DNA of 64,000 nucleotides, from assembly GCF_014646155.1 (NCBI RefSeq), contig NZ_BMMX01000007.1, positions 1 to 64,000 on the forward strand, given 5' to 3'. The stretch comes from Mangrovihabitans endophyticus (GTDB lineage Bacteria > Actinomycetota > Actinomycetes > Mycobacteriales > Micromonosporaceae). Below, one piece after another: positions 24,238 through 32,831 of the stretch (its first letter is position 1; every line of letters begins with the position of its first letter). Position numbers and translations under genes: made by a program. Under the pieces are notes generated by a model. That model saw only the letters and a list, made by a program, of their open reading frames with translations, did not search any database and was not told the DNA's origin.

Positions 24238-26163
24238 ATGTCCGAAGATCGGTGGAACACGGTCCTCGTTCTCGGCGGGATCCGCTCCGGCAAGTCCGCG
24301 TTCGCCGAGTCGTTGGTCGCCGACGCGCCGACGGTGCGCTATGTCGCCACCGCCGTCGGCGGTGAGGACGACCCCGAGTGGATCGAGCGGATCGAGGCCC
24401 ACCAGCGCCGCCGTCCCCAGTCGTGGAGCACCGAGGAGACCGGGCCGGACCCGGCGCGGCTGACCGATCTGCTGACCGAGGCCAAGCCGGACGACACGCT
24501 GCTGATCGACGATCTGGGCGGCTGGGTGGCCGCCCTCTTGGATCCTGCCCGTCAGCCCAACGACGATGTGGCGTCCGTGGACGCGCTGGCCACGGCCGTC
24601 CGGCGATGCGCCGCGCGGGTGGTGCTGGTCAGCCCGGAGGTGGGCCTGTCGTTGGTGCCGGTCACCCCGGTTGGCCGGGCGTTCGCGGACGCGGTCGGCA
24701 CCGCGAACCAGGCACTGGCCGACGCCTGTGACGGTGTAGTGCTGGTGGTGGCGGGACAGCCGACGTGGCTGAAGCCGATGCCGCCGACCCCGCACACGAC
24801 GCCCGCCACCCCGGACGAACCGGCTGCCGCCGCGACCGCATCCCCGGACGCGCCGCCGACCACCCCGCCCGCCGCCGCGCCGACCAAGCCCGCGGTCGCG
24901 CCCCCGCCCACGCCGAAGGTGCAGCCGGCGGTGCTCGTCGCACCCACCGCACCGGAAACCGCGGGGCCGGAAACCGCCGGGCCGGAAACCGCCGGGCCGG
25001 AAACCGCCGAGCCGGAAACCGCGGGGCCGACCGAGGCACCGGCGGAGGCCGGCCCGGCGCGCGCGGACGCGGGAGAGCTCGTCCCCGACGGCACCGACAT
25101 CCGGCCCGGCATGGATCTGCCCATGCCGGACGGCGACGCCGGGCCGGACGCCCGGGACCGGCTCGGCACCCTGGACCTGCCGGGCGCCGGTGTGGGGGTG
25201 CTCGCCGAGGCGATCGAGTTCGCCGCCGCGACGCAGGGCACCGCGATCCCGCGCCCGTGGGGTCCGGTGCGGGTGATGCTGTTCGCCGGCGCGCACGACG
25301 GCGGCGCGGCGGCCGGCACCGACCGGGCCGACGTGGAGCGCCGGGTCGCCGCGGTGGAGGCGGGCCGCGGCCCCCTGATGCGGCTCGCCGGCGCGGCCGA
25401 CGCGGACGTTGCCGTGGTGCGGGTGCCGGCCTCGGGTGCCATGGAGGACGGCCCGGTGCTCAGCGACGAGGCCGTCGACGACCTGCTCCGGCAGGGCTGG
25501 GAGCTGACCGACGCCGCCGGCTCGGACGGCAAGCAGGCGCTGGTCATCGGCTCGGTCGGGGTCGGCACCGACGCCGCCGCGACGGCGGTGCTGGCGGCAA
25601 CCACCGGGGCCGAGCCGGTCGCGGCGCTGCCGCGGGTGCTGACGCCGGGCGGGATGTTCGACGACAACGCGTGGATGCTGCGCTGCGCTGCGGTGCGCGA
25701 CGCCCTGCACCGGATCCGGCGCGAGCCGCGCGGTCCGAAGGACATCCTGGCGCAGATCGGCGGGGCGGATCTGACGCTGGCCGTGGGGGCGCTCCTGGGC
25801 GCCGCCGCACGCCGCATGCCGGTGCTGTTGGACGGCCCGGTCGGCGTCGCCGCGGCCCTGGTCGCCCGGGACATGGCGGGTCCGGCGCGGCACTGGTGCC
25901 TGCTGCCGGACGCCGGCACGCAACCGCTTGTCGCTCAGGGCGCCGACGTGCTGGGGCTGATCCCGGTGCTGAACATGCGGCTGGACCTCGGCGAAGGTGC
26001 CAACGCGCTGGCCGCGCTGCCACTGCTGCGGTCCGCGATCGGCCTGGCCCGGTCGCTGCCGGTGCATCCCACGCTGCCGGTCGCCGAGCACGACGGCTCC
26101 GGCACGGATACCGAGCACGACGGCTCCGGCACGGAGGCCGCCTCGTCCACATCGGATGCCTGA
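24238..26163 (+). CDS. cobUT: CobU-CobT fusion: adenosylcobinamide kinase/guanylyltransferase and DMB phosphoribosyltransferase
   Basis: 641-residue bifunctional cobalamin enzyme. Residues 1-180 are CobU: P-loop GGIRSGKSAFAE and the guanylylated His in IEAHQRRRPQSW. Residues 180-300 are a Pro/Ala/Thr-rich linker with a PETAG repeat. From about 305 on is CobT: RPWGPVRVMLFAGAHDGG, LPRVLTPGGMFDDN, and the catalytic Glu in RLDLGEGANAL. CobU activates cobinamide to the GDP form and CobT makes alpha-ribazole phosphate, the two inputs for CobS, whose gene overlaps by eight bases. The CobT AGAHDGG stretch differs somewhat from the usual GDHGV motif. Confidence 0.9.
   Translation: MSEDRWNTVLVLGGIRSGKSAFAESLVADAPTVRYVATAVGGEDDPEWIERIEAHQRRRPQSWSTEETGPDPARLTDLLTEAKPDDTLLIDDLGGWVAALLDPARQPNDDVASVDALATAVRRCAARVVLVSPEVGLSLVPVTPVGRAFADAVGTANQALADACDGVVLVVAGQPTWLKPMPPTPHTTPATPDEPAAAATASPDAPPTTPPAAAPTKPAVAPPPTPKVQPAVLVAPTAPETAGPETAGPETAGPETAEPETAGPTEAPAEAGPARADAGELVPDGTDIRPGMDLPMPDGDAGPDARDRLGTLDLPGAGVGVLAEAIEFAAATQGTAIPRPWGPVRVMLFAGAHDGGAAAGTDRADVERRVAAVEAGRGPLMRLAGAADADVAVVRVPASGAMEDGPVLSDEAVDDLLRQGWELTDAAGSDGKQALVIGSVGVGTDAAATAVLAATTGAEPVAALPRVLTPGGMFDDNAWMLRCAAVRDALHRIRREPRGPKDILAQIGGADLTLAVGALLGAAARRMPVLLDGPVGVAAALVARDMAGPARHWCLLPDAGTQPLVAQGADVLGLIPVLNMRLDLGEGANALAALPLLRSAIGLARSLPVHPTLPVAEHDGSGTDTEHDGSGTEAASSTSDA
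24952..25026 (+). repeat. 15-base tandem repeat in the CobU-CobT linker
   Basis: Five copies of a 15-base unit containing CCGGAAACC, each encoding PETAG or PETAE. It lies in the interdomain linker, so length changes should be tolerated. Confidence 0.85.
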
Positions 26164-26917
26164 TCCCGGCACGCCGGGGCGGGCATCGCGCACGTTCGGG
26201 GACGGCCTGCGGCTCGCCGTCGGCACCTTGACCGTCGCGCCCATGCCGGCGGGCCGGGTGGACCGGGCCACCGCAGCGGTGGCGATGAGCGCGGCGCCGG
26301 TGGTCGGCATGGCCCTCGGCGGCGTGCTGGTCGCGGTGCTCGCGATGCTGGGCGGTGGATTGCTGGCGGCGGCGGTCGCGGTGGCCGCCGGAGCGGTGCT
26401 GACTCGCGGGCTGCACCTGGACGGGCTGGCCGACACGGTGGACGCGCTGGGGTCGTACCGCCACGGCGCCGAAGCCCTAGAGATCATGAAGAGGGCGGAC
26501 ATCGGCCCGTTCGGGGTGGCGGCCGTCGTCCTCGTGCTGCTGCTCCAGGCCGCCGCGCTGGCTCAGGCGCCGCTCTGGGCTGCCGCGTCCGCGTGGGCCA
26601 CCGGCCGGCTCGCCATCACGCTGGCGTGCCACCGCCGCGTCCCGGCCGCCCGGCCGCACGGGCTGGGCGCGCTGGTCGCCGGCACCGTGCCCACCGCGGT
26701 CGTCGCGCTGCTGGCGGCAGGCGCGGTCGCCGCCTCGATCCCGGTGGTGCCGGGTCGCGCATGGCAGGGGCCGGCCGCCACCGTCGTCGCGCTGGCCGGG
26801 GCCGCGGCGCTGGTGCGCCACGCGGTCCGCCGGCTGGGCGGCGTCACCGGCGACGTGCTCGGCGCCGCCACCGAGATCACCACCACGATCGCGCTGGTAG
26901 GGCTGTCCGTGCGGTGA
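26156..26917 (+). CDS. cobS: Adenosylcobinamide-GDP ribazoletransferase CobS
   Basis: 253-residue polytopic membrane enzyme that joins adenosylcobinamide-GDP and alpha-ribazole to form adenosylcobalamin. The family motif RGLHLDGLADTVDALG is present, followed by GPFGVAAVVLVLLLQ. The hydrophobic helices fit the usual topology. The ATG at 26156 overlaps the CobUT stop by eight bases. Together the two genes cover the nucleotide-loop assembly of vitamin B12, which also works in organisms that salvage cobinamide; no corrin-ring genes are in view. Confidence 0.94.
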   Translation: MPDPGTPGRASRTFGDGLRLAVGTLTVAPMPAGRVDRATAAVAMSAAPVVGMALGGVLVAVLAMLGGGLLAAAVAVAAGAVLTRGLHLDGLADTVDALGSYRHGAEALEIMKRADIGPFGVAAVVLVLLLQAAALAQAPLWAAASAWATGRLAITLACHRRVPAARPHGLGALVAGTVPTAVVALLAAGAVAASIPVVPGRAWQGPAATVVALAGAAALVRHAVRRLGGVTGDVLGAATEITTTIALVGLSVR

Positions 26918-26941
26918 GCCGCACGGCGCTCACCGCACGGA
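26906..26941. terminator. Bidirectional terminator overlapping both stop codons (cobS / gcvT)
   Basis: TCCGTGCGGTGAGC (26906-26919) is perfectly complementary to 26928-26941, with an 8-base loop. The left arm includes the TGA of cobS and the right arm the TGA of gcvT, so one 36-base hairpin ends both convergent genes. Confidence 0.8.
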
Positions 26942-28015
26942 GGTCTGCACGAACGGCGGCCGGACGATCCGCGCCTCGGTGCGACGGCCGCGGATGTCCA
27001 CCTGTACCAGGTCGCCCTCGGACAGCCCGGCCGAGGTGTCGATCAGGGCGAGGGCGATGCCGACCTTGCGGGTGGGTGAGAACGTGCCGCTGGTGGTCTC
27101 CCCCACGCGGGTGTCTCCCGCGAACACCTCCATCTGCCCGCGCGGGACGCCACGGCCGGTGAGCTCCAGTCCGCGCAGCCGGCGCGCCGGGCCGGCGGAC
27201 TTCTCCGCGAGCAGCGCCGCACGGCCCCAGAAGGCGGGCTTGGACCAGCCCACCGCCCATCCCGAACGGCCCTGCACCGGCGTGATGGACAGCGACAGGT
27301 CCTGGCCGTGCAGCGGGTATCCCATCTCGGTGCGCAGCGTGTCCCGCGCTCCCAGGCCGCACGGCTGCACCCCGGCGCCGATCAGGGCGTCCCAGATCGT
27401 GGCCGCGTCGTCACGGGCGACGACCAGTTCGTACCCCTGCTCGCCGGTGTAGCCGGTCCGGCAGACGATCACCTCGGCGCCGTCCACCGCCGCCGATGAG
27501 AACGACATGTAGTCGTGTCCGGTGGGCAAGCCGAGCGCCTTCACCGCGGGCTCCGACGACGGGCCCTGCACGGCGAGGATCGCGTACTGCTGATGTTCGT
27601 CGCTCACCGTGACGCCGTCCGGGGCAGCGGCGCGCAGGCGGCGGACCACCTCGGCGGTGTTGGCCGCATTGGGCACCAGGAAGACCTCGTCCGGCCCGAT
27701 CAGGTACGCGATGAGATCGTCCACCACGCCACCGGTCGCGTCGTCGCAACACAGCGTGTACTGCGCCTGGCCGGGCCCGATCCGGCTGAGGTCATTGGTC
27801 AGGCAGGCGTCGACGAATCCGGCCGCACCCGGCCCGGTGACGCGGGCCTTCCCGAGATGCGACACGTCGAACACCCCCACCGTCGTACGGACCGCGGTGT
27901 GTTCCTTCAGGACGCCGCCGCCCGCGTACTCCAGCGGCATCTCCCAGCCACCGAAGGTGGCGAATTTGGCGCCGAGCGCAGTGTGACGGTCGTGCAACGG
28001 AGAGCGGAGCAGCAT
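26930..28015 (-). CDS. gcvT: Glycine cleavage system aminomethyltransferase GcvT
   Basis: T-protein of the glycine cleavage system (361 residues). It transfers the methylene group from aminomethyl-lipoyl H-protein to tetrahydrofolate. Features are [23 protein letters not shown] at the N terminus, [15 protein letters not shown], and the C-terminal [15 protein letters not shown] with the folate-site residues. The start ATG at 28015 has TAGGTT seven bases upstream and no ribosome site, so it is leaderless and cannot carry a glycine riboswitch. gcvH and gcvP are not in the window. Confidence 0.95.
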   Translation of the reverse strand: MLLRSPLHDRHTALGAKFATFGGWEMPLEYAGGGVLKEHTAVRTTVGVFDVSHLGKARVTGPGAAGFVDACLTNDLSRIGPGQAQYTLCCDDATGGVVDDLIAYLIGPDEVFLVPNAANTAEVVRRLRAAAPDGVTVSDEHQQYAILAVQGPSSEPAVKALGLPTGHDYMSFSSAAVDGAEVIVCRTGYTGEQGYELVVARDDAATIWDALIGAGVQPCGLGARDTLRTEMGYPLHGQDLSLSITPVQGRSGWAVGWSKPAFWGRAALLAEKSAGPARRLRGLELTGRGVPRGQMEVFAGDTRVGETTSGTFSPTRKVGIALALIDTSAGLSEGDLVQVDIRGRRTEARIVRPPFVQTSVR

Positions 28016-28022
28016 GGCGTCG

Positions 28023-28028
28023 AACCTA
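28023..28028 (-). promoter_or_regulatory. -10 element of leaderless promoter (gcvT)
   Basis: TAGGTT on the minus strand, seven bases before the ATG at 28015. Confidence 0.6.
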
Positions 28029-28280
28029 CCTGGCGACCCGGATGTGACAAGGCTCACGCCAGCCGTTTGGAGGGTTCGCGGGGTTCCGGGGTTATCGGCG
28101 TCACCTGCGCCTTTCTTTCCGAGGTCGCGGTGAGTAAATATCAAGAAACGGACTTTACACATGATTCAGGGACGTTGTTCGGTTGTCTTGCCGCCACTGC
28201 GGGAATGATGGCCGCACCGAGTGACGAGCCACCGCGGCCAGCCACGGTCCGCGGACGACAACACCGGAAGGACAGCGACG
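28029..28280 (+). promoter_or_regulatory. Upstream region of the endolysin-like gene
   Basis: About 250 bases, with a locally AT-richer stretch around 28130-28190 (TAAATATCAAG, TTTACACATG) that contrasts with the surrounding composition. No gene is supported. GGAAGGA at 28266-28272 is the ribosome site for the gene at 28281. Confidence 0.4.
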
Positions 28281-29210
28281 ATGGCTAGCTGGATCCTGGT
28301 GCCGTGCCTGGTCAGCCTGCGCAGCGAGTTCAACCGGTTGGCGCCCGGCCGAGACCACACCTCGGACGGATCGATCGGTGATGCCGCGCATGCGCAGTCC
28401 AGCTCCGATCACAATCCGGACGAGACCGGACGTACGCCGTACCACGACGCCGACCACATCAACGAGGTGCACGCCATCGATGTGGACGACGACCTGCGCA
28501 AGTCGGGCTGGACCATGCAGCGATGCGTGCAGATCATCGTGACCCGCCACCGCACCGGCAAGGACAACCGGCTGCAGAACGTCATCTACAACCGGCGCAT
28601 CTGGTCCCGGTCCTGGGGCTGGACGGCGCGGACGTACACCGGAACGAGCCCGCACACCGAGCACGCGCACTTCTCCGCCCGCTACACCACCGCCCAGGAA
28701 TCGGACACCCGCCCCTGGGGGCTTCTTGAGGAGGACGAGGACATGCCGACTGCAGCAGAGATCGCCGCGGAAGTGGTCAAGCGGCTCGACACCGCGCCGA
28801 TCCGCCACAACCGGACCCTGGGCGGCACCCTTGACGCGCTGGTCGCCCGCGGCACCCAGCCGGACGGCGAGTCGATCACCAGCCTGATCGGCCGCAACGC
28901 GCTGGATCAGGGCATCCCGAACGGCATCACCGGCACGAAGACCACGGCGTGGGCTGCCCTGCTGAACCTGGGTCAGGCGGTCGGCGACATCCGGGACCTG
29001 GTCGGCAAGCTGTCCGTGACCGTCGCCTCGATGGCCGCCGGCGATGTCGACCCGCAGCACGTCAACGAGCTCAAGACACTCGTCGACCGGGTGGATGCGG
29101 CCGTGCCGACCGAGTTGCTGAGCGGCACGCCCGAGGAGACCGCCGCGGCGTTGCGGATGGTGCTCGGCGACCGCGCGGCCGAGGTCGGCCGCCTGCTGAA
29201 CCAAGGGTGA
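28281..29210 (+). CDS. Phage endolysin-like peptidoglycan peptidase (M15-like)
   Basis: 309-residue protein. Residues 1-140 resemble the peptidase part of actinobacteriophage lysins. It starts ASWILVPCLVSLRSEFNRLA, followed by SSDHNPDE, EVHAIDVDDDLR and HTEHAHFS. These three motifs supply the His, His/Asp and His expected for zinc in M15-type peptidases. After DEDMPT comes a helical tail (about 155-309) of unknown function, possibly cell-wall or protein binding. No signal peptide, holin or other phage gene is nearby. It is most likely a domesticated or remnant phage gene; a toxin or bacteriocin role is also possible. Confidence 0.7.
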   Translation: MASWILVPCLVSLRSEFNRLAPGRDHTSDGSIGDAAHAQSSSDHNPDETGRTPYHDADHINEVHAIDVDDDLRKSGWTMQRCVQIIVTRHRTGKDNRLQNVIYNRRIWSRSWGWTARTYTGTSPHTEHAHFSARYTTAQESDTRPWGLLEEDEDMPTAAEIAAEVVKRLDTAPIRHNRTLGGTLDALVARGTQPDGESITSLIGRNALDQGIPNGITGTKTTAWAALLNLGQAVGDIRDLVGKLSVTVASMAAGDVDPQHVNELKTLVDRVDAAVPTELLSGTPEETAAALRMVLGDRAAEVGRLLNQG

Positions 29211-29360
29211 TCTGCGGGGGCACACCGATCTTTCACCGCCGACAATGGTTAGAGTCGCGGGGACATCGTCGAACAGCCGGCGCGACCGCGCCGGCTGAAG
29301 CTTGAGTCGGCGCCGCCCACCAGCCGCGGCCCGGCCCCAGTCGCCCGCGGAGACACTTCA

Positions 29361-30905
29361 GTGACCCAGCCCACTGTCAGCCTGGTGGACACCGACCCCG
29401 CCGAACTGGCCGTCGATGCGATCGTGATCGGCCTGCACAGCCAGCCGGAGGAGACCGGCGCGCTGCTGCCCGCCGCCGGAGCGGAGAGCATCACGGCAGC
29501 CTTCGACGGCAAGCTCACCTCGACGCTGGCCCTGCTGGGCGCCGGCGGCAGCCCGGGTGAGGTGACCAAGCTGGCGACGCTGGGCGCCGTCACCGCTCCG
29601 CTGATCGTCGCGGTGGGCCTGGGCGACGAGCCCCGCGGCTCCGCGCCGGCCACCGAGATGCTGCGCCGGGGCACCGCGGCCGCGGTGCGGGCGCTGGCCG
29701 GCAGCAGCACCGTGGCTCTCGCGCTGCCGTTGCCCGACGACGAGGACGCTCCCGCCGTGCTGCGCGCCACCCTGGAGGGTGCGCTGCTCGGCCCGTACCG
29801 GTTCGCCGGATACAAGACCAAGCCGCGCCCGGGGCAGAAGAAGCCGGTGGCGGCGATTCAGGTGCATGTGCCGGACGCCACGGATGCGGCCGCGCTCGCC
29901 GAGGTGACGCGCGCCGAGGCGGTGGCGCGATCGGTGCGGCGTGCCCGGGACTGGGTCAACACCCCGCCGAACCACCTGCGTCCGCCGGCGTTCGCGGACG
30001 CGGTGATCGACGCGGCCAAGGACTCCGGCCTGGAGATCGAGGTGCTCGACATGGCCGCCCTGCGCGCGGGCGGCTACGGCGGCATCGTCGCCGTCGGCCA
30101 GGGTTCCGAGGCGGAGCCGCGGCTGGTCAAGCTGTCCTACACCCCGCAGCAGGTGGCCGACCCGAAGCGGGTGGCGCTGGTCGGCAAGGGCATCACGTTC
30201 GACACCGGCGGCATCAGCATCAAGACCGCGGCCGGCATGTGGGAGATGAAGTCCGACATGGCCGGCGCGGCGGCGGTCGGCGCCACGATGCTGGCGGTGG
30301 CCGCGCTCAAGCCCGATGTCGCGGTGATCGGATATCTGGCGATGGCGGAGAACATGCCGTCCGGCACCGCGTACCGTCCCGGCGACGTGATCACCATGTT
30401 CAGCGGCAAGCGCGTCGAGGTCCTCAACACCGACGCCGAGGGCCGCATGGTCCTGGCCGACGGCATCGCCCGCGCGTGCGCGGACGGCACGGACTACCTG
30501 TTCGAGACCTCGACGCTCACCGGCGGCCAGGTGATCTCGCTGGGCAAGCGCGTCGCCGGCGTGATGGGCGACCCGCAGACCTGCGAGCGGGTGCGCGCCG
30601 CCGGTGACCTGGTGGGCGAGCCGACCTGGCCGATGCCGCTGCCCGACGACGTGCGTAAGGGCATGGAGTCGGAGATCGCCGACATCTGCCAGACCAACGC
30701 GGGCATGGACCGGGCCGGGCACATGCTGCAGGGCGGCGTGTTCCTGAGCGAGTTCGTGGCCGACGGGGTCGACTGGGCGCACATCGACATCGCCGGGCCG
30801 GCGTTCCACACCGGCGAGGCGACCGGGCACTGGACCAAGGGCGCGACAGGCGTGCCGGTGCGGACCCTCCTCGCCCTGATCGACGATGTGGCGACCAACG
30901 GGTGA
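29361..30905 (+). CDS. pepA: Leucyl aminopeptidase PepA (M17)
   Basis: 514-residue cytosolic metallo-aminopeptidase that removes N-terminal residues from peptides. The M17 signature NTDAEGR is present, with the metal and catalytic residues in GKGITFDTGGISIK and MKSDMAGAA. The N-terminal third is the variable macro-like domain (VDAIVIGLHSQPEE). The start GTG at 29361 has GGAG eight bases upstream. It sits just upstream of lpd and sucB with one small opposite-strand gene between, and its stop is one base from that gene's stop. Confidence 0.96.
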   Translation: MTQPTVSLVDTDPAELAVDAIVIGLHSQPEETGALLPAAGAESITAAFDGKLTSTLALLGAGGSPGEVTKLATLGAVTAPLIVAVGLGDEPRGSAPATEMLRRGTAAAVRALAGSSTVALALPLPDDEDAPAVLRATLEGALLGPYRFAGYKTKPRPGQKKPVAAIQVHVPDATDAAALAEVTRAEAVARSVRRARDWVNTPPNHLRPPAFADAVIDAAKDSGLEIEVLDMAALRAGGYGGIVAVGQGSEAEPRLVKLSYTPQQVADPKRVALVGKGITFDTGGISIKTAAGMWEMKSDMAGAAAVGATMLAVAALKPDVAVIGYLAMAENMPSGTAYRPGDVITMFSGKRVEVLNTDAEGRMVLADGIARACADGTDYLFETSTLTGGQVISLGKRVAGVMGDPQTCERVRAAGDLVGEPTWPMPLPDDVRKGMESEIADICQTNAGMDRAGHMLQGGVFLSEFVADGVDWAHIDIAGPAFHTGEATGHWTKGATGVPVRTLLALIDDVATNG

Positions 30906-30906
30906 C

Positions 30907-31242
30907 TCAGGCCGGGCGGCCGTCGCCCGGCCGACGCCGCCGGCGCTCGTTGTAGTCGCGCATCCGCTGCGGATAGCCCATCAGCCGCACGTCGTAGACG
31001 GGCATTGCCAACTGATGGGCGAAGCGCCGGGCGAGGTCCGGGGACTCGATGCGCCGACGGGTCCACTCTCCGTCGTGCGCGACGAGCAGCAACGTGGTTT
31101 CGGTCACTGTGGTGCGCGGTTCGATGAAACCTTCCACGCCGCGGCGAGATCGGACGAACTCCGCAAGGTAGTCCAAATCGGCGCGATCGGCCGGACGTCC
31201 ACTGGTACGGCCCGGCTCCTTGCGCCGGCGAAACCACGCCAC
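30907..31242 (-). CDS. Conserved basic hypothetical protein
   Basis: 111-residue protein. It begins VAWFRRRKEPGRTSGRPAD, continues with a helical segment DLDYLAEFVRSRRGVEGFIEP, strands TVTETTLLLVAHDGEWTRRRI and ARRFAHQLAMPVYDVRLMGYP, and ends in an Arg-rich tail. No signal or membrane helix. I do not recognise the family; similar small proteins are encoded beside pepA/lpd in other actinobacteria as far as I recall. The GTG at 31242 follows GAGGAG. Convergent with pepA and divergent from lpd. Confidence 0.75.
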   Translation of the reverse strand: MAWFRRRKEPGRTSGRPADRADLDYLAEFVRSRRGVEGFIEPRTTVTETTLLLVAHDGEWTRRRIESPDLARRFAHQLAMPVYDVRLMGYPQRMRDYNERRRRRPGDGRPA

Positions 31243-31341
31243 GACCCGCTCCTCACCATCGACTGCGGCAAGGTTACTTGGTCGACGCACCCCGGTCGGC
31301 ACCTGACTGCATCGAGCGGCGGCGCAAGTGACAAGATGGCC

Positions 31342-31370
31342 GTGACGACTTGTGACCGTTTCCATAGTGT
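31342..31370 (+). promoter_or_regulatory. Candidate sigma-70-type promoter for lpd
   Basis: GTGACG (31342-31347) and TAGTGT (31365-31370) are separated by 17 bases, a good vegetative promoter pattern. It would give a leader of about 29 bases before the GTG at 31406. Confidence 0.45.
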
Positions 31371-31405
31371 GACCCACGTGGTGACGACGCGACCTGGGAG
31401 TTGAC

Positions 31406-32788
31406 GTGAGCCAGCCGAACACCTTCGACATCGTGATCCTCGGTGCGGGCAGCGGAGGTTACGCGGCCGCCCTACGCGCCGCCGAGCTCGGTCTCACGGT
31501 GGCGCTGATCGACAAGGCCGAGCTGGGCGGGACCTGCCTGCATCGCGGGTGCATCCCGACCAAGGCGCTGCTGCACGCCGCCGAGTTGGCCGACCAGACC
31601 CGTGAGAGCGAGCAGTTCGGCGTCAAGGCCGATCTGGTCGGCATCGACATGGCCGGGGTCAACTCATACAAGGACGGCGTGGTCGGCCGCCTCTACAAGG
31701 GCCTGCAGGGCCTGCTCAAGCAGGACAAGATCACCATCGTGCAGGGCGCCGGCAAGCTGGTCGCCCAGGACACCGTCGAGGTCGACGGCCAGCGCTACAC
31801 CGGCCGCAACGTCATCCTGGCCACCGGGTCCTACTCCCGCTCGCTGCCCGGCCTTGAGGTGGACGGCAAGCGGGTGCTGACCAGCGAGCACGCGCTGAAG
31901 CTGGACCGCGTGCCGAGCTCGGCGATCGTGCTGGGCGGCGGCGTCATCGGCGTCGAGTTCGCCAGCGTGTGGAAGTCCTTCGGCGCCGACGTGACCATCC
32001 TGGAGGCGCTGCCGCGTCTGGTCGCCGCCGAGGACGCCGACATCTCCAAGCAGGTCGAGCGGGCCTTCCGCAAGCGTAAGATCAACTTCAAGGTGGGCAA
32101 GCCGTTCGAGAAGGTCGAGCACACCGAGAACGGTGTGCGGGCGACCATCCAGGGCGGCGAGACGGTCGAGGCCGAGATTCTGCTGGTCGCGGTCGGCCGC
32201 GGGCCGACCACCCAGGATCTCGGGTACGAGCAGCAGGGCGTCCGCCTCGACCGTGGCTTCGTGCTGACGAACGAGCGGTTGCACACCGGCGTCGGCAACA
32301 TCTACGCGGTCGGTGACATCGTGCCCGGTCTGCAGCTAGCGCATCGCGGCTTCGCCCAGGGCATCTTCGTGGCCGAGGAGATCGCCGGCCTGAACCCGGC
32401 GGTCATCGACGAGGCCGGCATCCCGCGGGTGACGTACTCCGACCCCGAGGTCGCCTCGGTCGGGCTCACCGAGGAGAAGGCCAAGGAGAAGTACGGCGCG
32501 GACAAGGTGACGACGTACAACTACAACCTCGGCGGCAATGGCAAGAGCCAGATCCTCAAGACGCAGGGCTTCGTCAAGCTCATCCGCACCGTCGACGGCC
32601 CGGTCGTCGGCGTCCACATGGTGGGTGCGCGGATGGGTGAGCTGGTCAGCGAGGCCCAGCTGATCTACAACTGGGAGGCGTTCCCGGAGGAGGTCGCTCA
32701 GCTCGTGCACGCGCATCCCACCCAGTCCGAGGCGCTCGGCGAGGCACACCTGGCCCTGGCCGGCAAACCGCTGCACGCCCACTCCTGA
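31406..32788 (+). CDS. lpd: Dihydrolipoyl dehydrogenase (E3)
   Basis: 460-residue FAD enzyme that reoxidises dihydrolipoyl groups of 2-oxo acid dehydrogenases and the glycine cleavage system with NAD. The FAD motif [10 protein letters not shown] is at the N terminus. The redox pair C44/C49 lies in [13 protein letters not shown], the NAD motif is [13 protein letters not shown], and the C-terminal His-Glu couple lies in [19 protein letters not shown] precedes the GTG start. It is followed by sucB after 43 bases, so E3 and E2 are co-expressed. Confidence 0.97.
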   Translation: MSQPNTFDIVILGAGSGGYAAALRAAELGLTVALIDKAELGGTCLHRGCIPTKALLHAAELADQTRESEQFGVKADLVGIDMAGVNSYKDGVVGRLYKGLQGLLKQDKITIVQGAGKLVAQDTVEVDGQRYTGRNVILATGSYSRSLPGLEVDGKRVLTSEHALKLDRVPSSAIVLGGGVIGVEFASVWKSFGADVTILEALPRLVAAEDADISKQVERAFRKRKINFKVGKPFEKVEHTENGVRATIQGGETVEAEILLVAVGRGPTTQDLGYEQQGVRLDRGFVLTNERLHTGVGNIYAVGDIVPGLQLAHRGFAQGIFVAEEIAGLNPAVIDEAGIPRVTYSDPEVASVGLTEEKAKEKYGADKVTTYNYNLGGNGKSQILKTQGFVKLIRTVDGPVVGVHMVGARMGELVSEAQLIYNWEAFPEEVAQLVHAHPTQSEALGEAHLALAGKPLHAHS

Positions 32789-32831
32789 TCCCGACCTGAA
32801 CACGCACGTCCCCGACAAGGAGTTCGAAGAG

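Noticed and set aside
28016-28140. Glycine riboswitch before gcvT
   Set aside because: The promoter places the transcript start at the ATG, and no paired aptamer structure was recognised.
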